Source: an uncultured Ruminococcus sp.
Lineage (GTDB): Bacteria > Bacillota > Clostridia > Oscillospirales > Acutalibacteraceae
Direction: 5' to 3'
Length of the DNA: 64,000 bases
Assembly: GCA_900543095.1 (NCBI GenBank)
Contig: UQQD01000002.1
Location: 111,722 to 175,721 of the forward strand
The position numbers and the translations under genes are program-made. Shown here one piece after another: positions 17,073 through 24,844 of this stretch (within the stretch, counting starts at the first letter, position 1; every line of letters begins with the position of its first letter). The notes under the pieces were generated by a model. It saw only the letters and a program-made list of their open reading frames with translations. It was not told where the DNA came from and did no database searches.

Positions 17073-18212
17073 ATGAAAAAATTTTTACTGCGTGCAGTCA
17101 AGATTGTGTCACTTCTCCTTGCACTTGTGATTTGTATAGGTCTGCTACAGGAATATGTTCTTTGTCACGCCGACCATAACCGTGAGCGTATCAAGGGCTT
17201 TTATCTTGAAGACGACAATTCACTTGATGTTGCCGTTATCGGAGCAAGCGATGTTTATGCCGGTTATTCGGCAGGATATGCCTATGAAAAATACGGCTTT
17301 ACAAGCTATCCGATAGCAACACAGTCAAATATAATGAAGTGCTACAAAACTCAGATTAAAGAAATTTTGAAGCACCAAAACCCAAAGCTGATAGTTGTTG
17401 AGCTTAACGGCGCACTCTACGGTGATGACAGAGACATTAACAAAGAAGCAAATTTCAGAAACTATGTTGACAACATACCTATGAGTGCAAACAAGGTTGA
17501 GTTGATTCAAAGCATTGCCACCTCTAACGAGCTTGAATACTATGTTCCTATCATAAAGTATCATTCCGTATGGAAGGATTTTCCGCAAGGCTTGGCATGG
17601 AGCTATACTATGATTAATGACAGATTTCGGGGATACAACTATCTTAAAGGCGTAAAAAACAAAACTGTTGAATTCAAGCCGAAGAAAAAGGTATATAACG
17701 CAACGCTAAAAGATGACGACAAAAAGGTTCCCCTAACTGAAAAATCAGAAGAATATCTGAGAGAATTTCTTGATTATTGCAAGTCCGAAGGTATTGACAA
17801 TATTCTTTTTGTACGCTTTCCGCATATTGTTACAAAAGGTATGCTTGCAAGATACCACAAGGCAAATATGCTTGCGGATATTATCGGCGAATACGGTTAT
17901 GATTATATCAATTTTGAAAAAGATTTTGAAAAAACAGGGCTTGATGTTAATCACGACTTTTATAATTACGACCATCTGAACGCCTACGGACAAAAAACTT
18001 TTACAGATTATTTGTGCAATATTCTTGTTGATAAGTACAATATCGGAAAATCAGAGCTTACAGATTCTCAGAAAAAAGAATGGGACGAAGCCGCAAGGTA
18101 TTATGAAGCATACTATCAGTATAACGACGAATGTATAAAAAACAAGGACTACAGAAATCTCAGCGAATACTTCAGAAATATTGACGCAATGCAGAAGTAC
18201 CTTGACGATTAA
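17073..18212 (+). CDS. Membrane-anchored SGNH-like protein (DltD-like role)
   Basis: Extracytoplasmic partner of the acyltransferase. An N-terminal membrane anchor (residues 5-27) is followed by an SGNH-hydrolase-type domain. The block I motif is AVIGASDVYAG with candidate nucleophile S59, and the C-terminal YDHLNAYGQ supplies D300 and H301. DltD and AlgX/AlgJ proteins have this architecture and help deliver acyl groups to the polymer. GGAGAGGAG lies before the ATG. It is the last gene of the operon; a strong hairpin follows. Length 379 is close to DltD. Confidence 0.82.
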   Translation: MKKFLLRAVKIVSLLLALVICIGLLQEYVLCHADHNRERIKGFYLEDDNSLDVAVIGASDVYAGYSAGYAYEKYGFTSYPIATQSNIMKCYKTQIKEILKHQNPKLIVVELNGALYGDDRDINKEANFRNYVDNIPMSANKVELIQSIATSNELEYYVPIIKYHSVWKDFPQGLAWSYTMINDRFRGYNYLKGVKNKTVEFKPKKKVYNATLKDDDKKVPLTEKSEEYLREFLDYCKSEGIDNILFVRFPHIVTKGMLARYHKANMLADIIGEYGYDYINFEKDFEKTGLDVNHDFYNYDHLNAYGQKTFTDYLCNILVDKYNIGKSELTDSQKKEWDEAARYYEAYYQYNDECIKNKDYRNLSEYFRNIDAMQKYLDD

Positions 18213-18240
18213 AAACTGTAGGCTGATTTAAATTTAATTA

Positions 18241-18306
18241 AAACAAAAGCTATAGTCCACATCACGCAATTTTATTGCCGATTGTGAATTATAGCTTTTT
18301 GTTTTA
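18241..18306. terminator. Bidirectional terminator between convergent genes
   Basis: AAAACAAAAGCTATA at 18241 pairs with TATAGCTTTTTGTTTT ending at 18306. A and T runs on both sides fit termination of the dlt-like operon and of the minus-strand gene that ends at 18307. Confidence 0.75.
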
Positions 18307-19656
18307 TCAGAGTCTGTTTCCTCTGGTTATTATCTCGCTCCACAAAACAGGACCTATTGCGCCGCTTTCTTCTATGCCAAGCTGTCTTTGCAGGGCAATA
18401 ACCGCCGCTCTTGTGGCATCGTCAAATTCTCCCGTTACCGATACGTTCGGAATATTCGGATCGTTTTGTGCGATTACCTGTAGGTACTGTTGAATTATTC
18501 TTACGTTTTCTCCTCTGTCGCCGAGTACAAGAAATTTGCCCGGATACGGTTCGCCGATTGCCGACTGATAGTTTGCGGGCAAATTTCTGACCGTAGCCTT
18601 GTAAACCTCGTCAATTCTAAGGAACGTGTTAAAATCAACCACACCCGTAACGGGAAGTCCGTATGCACTTTGAAAAGCATACACCGCATCCTGAGTAGCT
18701 TGGTCAAAAGTACCCGTGATTGGGATAGGCGGCAGTTCTGCCATAAAATATCCCAAAAAAGCAAGGTAATATTGCAGCGCTTTTACATCTACGCCGCTGT
18801 CGCCGAGCCTGAGATCTCTGACGTATCTTCTTTCTACCTCGGAAATCGTCAGCCCCTCGCTTGTAAGCTCCGAAAGCTGTTTAACAGCCGAATATACCTG
18901 TTTTATTTTGTACCACGTTGCTTTGCCGACAATTCCGTCAACATTCAGGTTGAATATCTGCTGAAACGACCTTACCGCTGCTTCGGTGTCAAGGTCAAAT
19001 ATTCCCGAATTGACCGAAGCAATATAGGGAATAGCAGGATAATTCTGCCTGATCCTGTTCAGCTCTCGCTTGATTATCAGCACATCGTCGCCGTATGAAC
19101 CTCTTCTTAACGGAATACCGAGGTAGGACGGCGTGTTTTCGCCTACAGGCGCATTATATACGATTTCAATATCATTACCGTAGTAATACTTCAATATGTC
19201 AATCGGGCTCATACCCTGTTCTGCAAGCGTAACAGTGCCCCATTGTGACAATCCGCTGCATTGTGTGTTCACGCCGTCGCAAAATTGTGCGTAAAGCGGA
19301 ACGATACTTCCCGACCGTACAATATAATTGTTAAATATCCGGTCAACAATCCTGCTTATATTGTCAAAAGTTTCGCTGTCGGGAACGAATGCCTGATCTA
19401 TTACGGTGTTGTTTGTGATGTCAAAGTCATAGCCTCTGCTGCGATAGTATTCGGTATAAACCTTGTTGAGAGTAAAGGAGATTTGTGCAAGAATGTTCGC
19501 TATTATAGCGTTTTCCGGCCAGGTAGGATAAATCTCATTTGACGCAACGTTTTTGATGTATTCGGTAAAAGGGACGGTCACATTTTCGGCGGCCTCATCC
19601 GGTCTGCCGAGGTGAACAGTAATCGTGCTCGGAATAATAACGGGATTTGTCGCCAC
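18307..19656 (-). CDS. SpoIID/LytB-domain protein with three peptidoglycan-binding repeats
   Basis: Cell-wall-related protein. The N-terminal part (about 100-180) has a SpoIID/LytB-like motif, CSGLSQWGTVTLAEQG followed by ILKYYYG. Three PG_binding_1 repeats follow at about 190-255, 290-350 and 385-445, each with the pattern DxxTxxAVxxFQ and a glycine-valine turn. There is no signal peptide or membrane helix, unlike SpoIID, so it may act in a mother cell or spore coat rather than be secreted in the usual way. The start is GTG 19656, directly after the TGA of the previous gene (TGAGTG), so translation is coupled. Exact function is not known. Confidence 0.78.
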   Translation of the reverse strand: MATNPVIIPSTITVHLGRPDEAAENVTVPFTEYIKNVASNEIYPTWPENAIIANILAQISFTLNKVYTEYYRSRGYDFDITNNTVIDQAFVPDSETFDNISRIVDRIFNNYIVRSGSIVPLYAQFCDGVNTQCSGLSQWGTVTLAEQGMSPIDILKYYYGNDIEIVYNAPVGENTPSYLGIPLRRGSYGDDVLIIKRELNRIRQNYPAIPYIASVNSGIFDLDTEAAVRSFQQIFNLNVDGIVGKATWYKIKQVYSAVKQLSELTSEGLTISEVERRYVRDLRLGDSGVDVKALQYYLAFLGYFMAELPPIPITGTFDQATQDAVYAFQSAYGLPVTGVVDFNTFLRIDEVYKATVRNLPANYQSAIGEPYPGKFLVLGDRGENVRIIQQYLQVIAQNDPNIPNVSVTGEFDDATRAAVIALQRQLGIEESGAIGPVLWSEIITRGNRL

Positions 19657-20127
19657 TCAGCCGCTCACCTCATCTCTTGCGATAGGAACTAACGAGATAG
19701 GCAGTATAGTTTCAATTTTATCGTATATTGTAACCTTGCAGTTAATTATCGGCTGAAAGCCCGGATGATAGATAGACACAAAATACCGTGCTTCATCACC
19801 TGCCGTTGCAAAACTGAGCGAGTTTTGAACAGAACGTGCAGGCAAAATGATATTGTCAACGATTCCCGACATATCGGTTACATCGTTATACAGCAAATAC
19901 CGTTTTCCGTTGTGGTTTACTGCGATGCTGACAACGGCATCCTTTATCGGAAAAGCTTCTTTTGCCGTGCTTATCTGAACCTTCAGCGTACCGCGTCCGG
20001 GATAAAGCTTTAAATATTCTTCAAACTCCTGTTTAAACGGACTGATGTTACCTGAAAATCCTTCAGAATCGGGTGGAATATCCGAAATCTGCGTCGGTGT
20101 TATTATATTGCTGTTTGACATAACCAT
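19657..20127 (-). CDS. Small protein with carboxypeptidase-regulatory-like beta domain
   Basis: Unrecognised 156-residue protein, or 154 from the inner ATG. After about 40 polar residues the sequence GTLKVQISTAKEAFPIKDAVVSI, then a DVTDMSGIVDNIILP turn, looks like an Ig-like fold of the carboxypeptidase-regulatory (CarboxypepD_reg) type. No signal peptide is seen. It is translationally coupled to the SpoIID/PG-binding protein that follows, so the two probably act together. Its leader (about 20,145-20,180) can fold through TTTAGGT and ACCTAAA arms. Confidence 0.6.
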   Translation of the reverse strand: MVMSNSNIITPTQISDIPPDSEGFSGNISPFKQEFEEYLKLYPGRGTLKVQISTAKEAFPIKDAVVSIAVNHNGKRYLLYNDVTDMSGIVDNIILPARSVQNSLSFATAGDEARYFVSIYHPGFQPIINCKVTIYDKIETILPISLVPIARDEVSG

Positions 20128-20234
20128 TCTCCTTTGGAATTAATTTAGGTTAATAAAGGAGCTATACTCTTTACCTAAACCAGTATATTCAGGAGCAGAC
20201 GATATGATACCTTGTTAAAACAATCGCATACAAA

Positions 20235-20268
20235 ACTGCGGTCAGATGATTTCTCACCTGACCGCAGT
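20235..20268 (-). terminator. Terminator downstream of iscU
   Basis: ACTGCGGTCAG (20235-20245) pairs with CTGACCGCAGT (20258-20268). On the minus strand the stem is followed by TTTTG, just past the iscU stop. Confidence 0.75.
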
Positions 20269-20281
20269 AAATTTAGCTTTC

Positions 20282-20713
20282 TCAGTTGCCGCAGGAACAC
20301 GACGTACATTCGGGAACCGAACCCACAATAGGTTCGGGATCAATGCCCTTTTTCTTGTAATAGTCCGAAACAGCGGCTTTAATTGCCTGCTCCGCAAGCA
20401 CAGAGCAGTGAACCTTGACCGGCGGAAGTCCGTCCAAAGCTTCCATAACAGCCTTGTTTGTGAGTTTCAGGGCATCCTCTATTTTTTTGCCCTTGATAAG
20501 CTCGGTTGCCATACTGCTTGTTGCAATAGCGGCACCGCAGCCAAAAGTCTTGAATTTAACATCGGTGATAACGTCGTTATCAACCTTGATGTACATTTTC
20601 ATAATATCGCCGCACTTTGAGTTGCCTACCTCACCGATACCGTCGGCATTTTCTATTTCACCGACATTGCGGGGATTGGCAAAGTGATCCATCACCTTTT
20701 CTGAATAAGCCAT
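20282..20713 (-). CDS. iscU: Iron-sulfur cluster assembly scaffold IscU/NifU
   Basis: Scaffold on which new Fe-S clusters are built with sulfur from IscS. The 143-residue protein has the family start AYSEKVMDHFANPRNVG and the three ligand cysteines in NSKCGD, FGCGAAIA and VHCSVLA. The C-terminal CTSCSCGN adds further cysteines, a feature seen in clostridial members. It follows iscS by 27 bases on the minus strand and has its own terminator. Confidence 0.94.
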   Translation of the reverse strand: MAYSEKVMDHFANPRNVGEIENADGIGEVGNSKCGDIMKMYIKVDNDVITDVKFKTFGCGAAIATSSMATELIKGKKIEDALKLTNKAVMEALDGLPPVKVHCSVLAEQAIKAAVSDYYKKKGIDPEPIVGSVPECTSCSCGN

Positions 20714-20740
20714 ATATATTACCTCCTGATAATTTATGTT

Positions 20741-21943
20741 TTATGCCTTCTGAGCGGCCTCGCGCTTTTTAATATCCTCCCAAAGCGGAGACATAGCTCT
20801 CAGATAACTTACGATTTCCGGGACTACCTTTAAGATATAGTCAATGTCTTCTTCACTGTTCTCATCAGAGAACGAAAGGCGCATACTTCCGTGAGCAATC
20901 TCGTGGGGAAGACCGATAGCAAGCAAAACGTGGCTTGGGTCAAGGCTGCCCGAAGTGCACGCCGAACCGGAGGAGGCCGAAATGCCGTTGAGGTCAAGCT
21001 TTAGCAAAAGGCTTTCGCCCTCGATACCCTCAAAGCACATATTTACATTGCCGGGCAAACGATGAACTCGGTCGCCGTTGATTCTTGAACGCTCGATTTT
21101 GAGCAGTCCGTCAATCAGCCTGTCACGCATCTTTGTAAGCTTTGCGCATCTTTCGTCCATAGTGTCAACTGCCATTTGAAGTGCTGCGTCAAGTCCGACA
21201 ATGCCTGCAACATTTTCAGTGCCTGCACGCTTGTTTCTTTCCTGAGCGCCGCCCTCAATAAGGTTGTCTATCTTTATTCCGCGCCTTACATACAGCAGTC
21301 CGCAGCCCTTTGGACCGTGAATTTTGTGCGCTGTCATTGAAAGCAGGTCGATGTTCTGTTGAGCTACGTTTATTCTGACATATCCTGCCGCCTGAACGGC
21401 GTCGGTGTGGAAAAGCACCTTGTGTTTTTTGCAAATCTCGCCAATCTCTTTAATAGGCTGAATAGTGCCAATCTCGTTGTTTGCGTACATTATCGAAACG
21501 ATAGCCGTATCATCTCTTATTGCGTTTTCAACGTCCTCGGGGTGAACGATACCGTTTTCGTAAACGTCAAGATACGTTACATCAAAACCCTCTTTTTCAA
21601 GTGCCTTGCAGGTGTGCAAAATAGCGTGATGCTCAAATTTTGAAGTAACAATGTGCTTTTTGCCCTTTGCCTTTAATGCGTGGCAAACTCCCTTTAACGC
21701 CCAGTTGTCGGATTCGCTTCCGCCCGAAGTAAAATATATTTCACTTGCGTGAGCGGCACCGAGATTTTTGGCAATGTTGGCTCTTGATTTTTCAACAGCT
21801 TCCTTTGCTTTGCCGCCGATTTTATAAAGACTCGACGGATTTCCGTAATATGTGGTGAGGTACGGCATCATTTTGTCGAGTACCTCGGGAGCAATTTTTG
21901 TAGTAGCCGAATTGTCGGCATAGATTTCTCTCATATATATCAC
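20741..21943 (-). CDS. iscS: Cysteine desulfurase (NifS/IscS)
   Basis: PLP enzyme that removes sulfur from cysteine and hands it to IscU. It shows [11 protein letters not shown] at the N-terminus, the PLP lysine in [13 protein letters not shown], and the persulfide cysteine in [10 protein letters not shown]. Length 400 is normal. The order RNase HI, iscS, iscU with short gaps suggests one transcript. No iscR-like regulator is seen next to it. Confidence 0.94.
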   Translation of the reverse strand: MIYMREIYADNSATTKIAPEVLDKMMPYLTTYYGNPSSLYKIGGKAKEAVEKSRANIAKNLGAAHASEIYFTSGGSESDNWALKGVCHALKAKGKKHIVTSKFEHHAILHTCKALEKEGFDVTYLDVYENGIVHPEDVENAIRDDTAIVSIMYANNEIGTIQPIKEIGEICKKHKVLFHTDAVQAAGYVRINVAQQNIDLLSMTAHKIHGPKGCGLLYVRRGIKIDNLIEGGAQERNKRAGTENVAGIVGLDAALQMAVDTMDERCAKLTKMRDRLIDGLLKIERSRINGDRVHRLPGNVNMCFEGIEGESLLLKLDLNGISASSGSACTSGSLDPSHVLLAIGLPHEIAHGSMRLSFSDENSEEDIDYILKVVPEIVSYLRAMSPLWEDIKKREAAQKA

Positions 21944-21955
21944 CTTCGCAATTAT

Positions 21956-22393
21956 TTATAAAAATCGTTTTGATGCGTCAACAGCAAGTCTGTCACACCG
22001 TTCGTTTTCGGGATGCCCTGCGTGACCTTTTACCCATATGATTTCAACCTTATGGAGATCGTAAAGTTCAAGCAGCTTTTCCCAAAGTTCGGGGTTCAGC
22101 GCAGGGTCTTTTTTGTTTCGCATCCAGCCGTTGGCTTTCCATTTCTTAGCCCAACCCTGTTTAAGTGCGTTGCAAACATACTGAGAATCGCTGTAGAGCG
22201 TAACCTCACACGGCTCTTTAAGTGAAGCAAGCGAATTGATTACTGCGGAAAGCTCCATTCGGTTGTTGGTCGTGTTTTTTTCGCCGCCCGAAAGCTCTTT
22301 TTCGTGCCCTTTATAGCGCAAAATAGCGCCCCATCCGCCGGGACCGGGGTTTCCGCTGCACGCACCGTCGGTAAAAATATCAACGTGTTTCAA
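21956..22393 (-). CDS. rnhA: Ribonuclease HI
   Basis: Cuts RNA in RNA-DNA hybrids. The start is taken as TTG 22393 because AAGGAG lies 7 bases before it and the protein then opens [20 protein letters not shown] as usual. A longer frame to 22456 would add a hydrophobic leader that the family lacks. Catalytic residues are D9 in FTDGAC, the glutamate in RMELSAV, the aspartate in YSDSQYV and the aspartate in ERCDRLAV. It has 145 residues. The hybrid-binding domain of RNase HI from many Firmicutes is absent. Confidence 0.92.
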   Translation of the reverse strand: MKHVDIFTDGACSGNPGPGGWGAILRYKGHEKELSGGEKNTTNNRMELSAVINSLASLKEPCEVTLYSDSQYVCNALKQGWAKKWKANGWMRNKKDPALNPELWEKLLELYDLHKVEIIWVKGHAGHPENERCDRLAVDASKRFL

Positions 22394-22646
22394 GAAAATT
22401 CTCCTTAACAGCATTACATTATTACTTATTATAATACTCAGACCCGATAATTGCAACCTTTATTTCATATTATTGCCATTTTTGCTCGGATAATGCACAT
22501 ATGCATCGGTTAGATTAAGCTAACTGTATTTTATTACTTAATTTGACAAATGTCAAGCGCTTTTACCAAAAACCTATGAATTCTATATATTTTATGATTA
22601 CAGTATATCGCATAGAAAGAAAATTATTTATAATTCTTTTATCGTA

Positions 22647-22676
22647 TTGACACAAATATGCTTGTTGAGTTACAAT
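22647..22676 (+). promoter_or_regulatory. Predicted promoter of the RNase J gene
   Basis: TTGACA (22647-22652), 18 bases, TACAAT (22671-22676); overlapping TATAAT follows at once. Confidence 0.45.
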
Positions 22677-22727
22677 ATAATATCTGAATATATCATAGGC
22701 AAAGTATATATTTAACTAAAAATGGGA

Positions 22728-22763
22728 AAAATTCCGTATTATTATGAATTAATTACGGATTTT
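22728..22763 (+). terminator. Terminator-like hairpin in the RNase J leader
   Basis: AAAATTCCGTA (22728-22738) pairs with TACGGATTTT (22754-22763) with one bulge, followed by TTAATATT. It could attenuate the downstream gene. Confidence 0.35.
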
Positions 22764-22890
22764 AATATTAGAATCGTTTTATTTGTTTTTTGAATATGGC
22801 CGCTAAATATTCGTGTCTTTGTGATCGGGCAAAGATCGGGCAAATAAATAAATTCTATACTTAATATTAAAGAAACACGGAGGAAAATTT

Positions 22891-24807
22891 GTGAGTACAC
22901 AAACCAAAAATCAAAGTAACAAATCAAAACAGAATTGGTACTCAAAAAACAAAAGCAACACAAAAAAACAGATTAAAAATTCAACCGATCAGCCCCGAAA
23001 GCTGAATACAACAAGAGAGTTTCCTGATTTTGAAAGCTATCAGCGCAGTCAGAGCAATCAAAGCGCAGGCGCACATAACAACAATTTTAACCGAAGCAAT
23101 AGCCGAAAGACAAAAAGACAGACATATACAAAGTCTGCTCCTGCAAACAAGCCGTCCGTAAAAATTTCGTTTTTGGGCGGACTTAACGAGATCGGCAAAA
23201 ACATTACAGTTGTCGAATGTGAAGGCGATATGGTAATTATTGACTGCGGAATGGCGTTTCCCGATGGTGATATGCTCGGCGTTGACCTTGTAATTCCGGA
23301 TTTTACCTATATTGAACAAAATGCCGACAGGGTAAAGGGCATAGTTCTTACTCACGGTCACGAGGACCATATCGGAGGACTTCCGTTTTTGCTTTCAAAG
23401 GTAAATATACCGATCTACGGAACACCGCTTACTCTCGGACTTGTAGAAAACAAGCTCAGGGAGCACAGCCTTATCAATTCGGCAAAGCTCAATGTGACAA
23501 ATGCGGGCGATACCATAAAGCTCGGCTGTATGAAAATCAAATTCATTCATGTTAATCATTCAATCCCCGACGCAGTTGCCTTTGCAATAGATACCCCTGC
23601 CGGACGTATAATCCACACGGGCGACTTCAAGATCGACTGCACCCCGATAACGGGAGATATGATTGACCTTTCAAGCTTTGCTCAGGAGGGCGACAAAGGA
23701 GTTTTGGCACTGCTTGCCGAAAGCACAAACGCCGAGCGTCCGGGCTATACACCTACGGAAAGGCTTGTTTCGGGCAGTTTTGACAACCTGTTTAATAGCG
23801 CCGAAAAGTACAGAATAATCATTGCTACGTTTGCTTCAAACGTAAACAGGGTTCAGCAAATCATAGACTGCGCCGAAAAATACGGCAGAAAAGTAGCTTT
23901 TTCGGGCAGAAGTATGGTGAACTATATGGCGGTAGCGCAAAAGCTGGGCTACCTTCACGTCCCTGAAAATATCCTTATAGATATTGATATGCTTGACAAG
24001 TATATGCCCGAGCAGGTCGTGCTCGTAACAACGGGCAGTCAGGGCGAGCCGATGAGCGCACTTTCAAGAATGGCATATTCCGACCACCGCAAGGTAGTTG
24101 TCGGCGAGGGAGATTTTATTATAATTTCCGCTAACCCGATCCCCGGCAACGAAAAAACAGTAGGCAACGTTGTTGACGAGCTCCTGAAACGCGGCTGTAA
24201 GGTTATCTACGAATCAATGTATGAGGTGCATGTTTCGGGACACGCCTGCCAGGAGGAACTTAAGATAATTAACAGACTTGTAAAACCGAAGTATTTTATT
24301 CCGGTTCACGGTGAGCAAAAGCACCTGAGAAAGCACGCAGAGCTTGCCGAGTTCCTTGGAATGGATAAAAAGAATATATATATCGGTGATGTCGGCAGTG
24401 CGGTTGAAATAAACCAAAACTATATGAAAGAAGTTACTCCCGTGCCGTCTGGCAAGGTATTTGTTGACGGTCTCGGAGTCGGTGATGTCGGCAGTATCGT
24501 ACTGCGTGACAGAAAGCATCTCGGTCAGGACGGTCTTATTATCATCGTCGCTTCACTTGATGTTTATGACGGTCACGTTATCAGCGGTCCTGATATTGTG
24601 TCAAGAGGGTTTGTATATGTGCGTGAGAGCGAGGGCTTGCTTGACGAGGTAAAACAGCTTGCACTGCAAATTCTTGAGGAGTGTGCCGATAACAACGTCC
24701 ACGAATGGGGAATTATCAAAAACCGCATAAAGGACGAAATCTCAAAGCTTATTTCTCAGCGCACACGCAGAACGCCTATGATTCTTCCTATTTTGCAGGA
24801 AGTATAG
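22891..24807 (+). CDS. rnj: Ribonuclease J
   Basis: Metallo-beta-lactamase-fold ribonuclease with 5'-3' exo and endo activity, central to mRNA decay and rRNA maturation in Firmicutes. Start is GTG 22891 behind GGAGG. Residues 1-85 are a low-complexity basic tail rich in N, Q, S and K; the catalytic part begins at VKISFLGGLNEIGKN. The zinc motif HGHEDHIGG lies near residue 153, with SGRSMVNYM and PVHGEQKHL further on. The total of 638 residues is longer than the usual 555 because of this tail. gdpP follows 37 bases later. Confidence 0.95.
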   Translation: MSTQTKNQSNKSKQNWYSKNKSNTKKQIKNSTDQPRKLNTTREFPDFESYQRSQSNQSAGAHNNNFNRSNSRKTKRQTYTKSAPANKPSVKISFLGGLNEIGKNITVVECEGDMVIIDCGMAFPDGDMLGVDLVIPDFTYIEQNADRVKGIVLTHGHEDHIGGLPFLLSKVNIPIYGTPLTLGLVENKLREHSLINSAKLNVTNAGDTIKLGCMKIKFIHVNHSIPDAVAFAIDTPAGRIIHTGDFKIDCTPITGDMIDLSSFAQEGDKGVLALLAESTNAERPGYTPTERLVSGSFDNLFNSAEKYRIIIATFASNVNRVQQIIDCAEKYGRKVAFSGRSMVNYMAVAQKLGYLHVPENILIDIDMLDKYMPEQVVLVTTGSQGEPMSALSRMAYSDHRKVVVGEGDFIIISANPIPGNEKTVGNVVDELLKRGCKVIYESMYEVHVSGHACQEELKIINRLVKPKYFIPVHGEQKHLRKHAELAEFLGMDKKNIYIGDVGSAVEINQNYMKEVTPVPSGKVFVDGLGVGDVGSIVLRDRKHLGQDGLIIIVASLDVYDGHVISGPDIVSRGFVYVRESEGLLDEVKQLALQILEECADNNVHEWGIIKNRIKDEISKLISQRTRRTPMILPILQEV

Positions 24808-24844
24808 AGCAAATATCTTAAAATAATAATGACAGAGGTATATT

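Larger units (their letters stand above)
22394..22890 (+). other. Leader and promoter region of the RNase J gene
   Basis: AT-rich gap of almost 500 bases. It holds a predicted promoter (22,647-22,676), a terminator-like hairpin (22,728-22,763) and a tandem 11-base repeat (22,823-22,844), so the RNase J mRNA would have a leader of about 210 bases. No coding sequence is supported. Confidence 0.5.
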
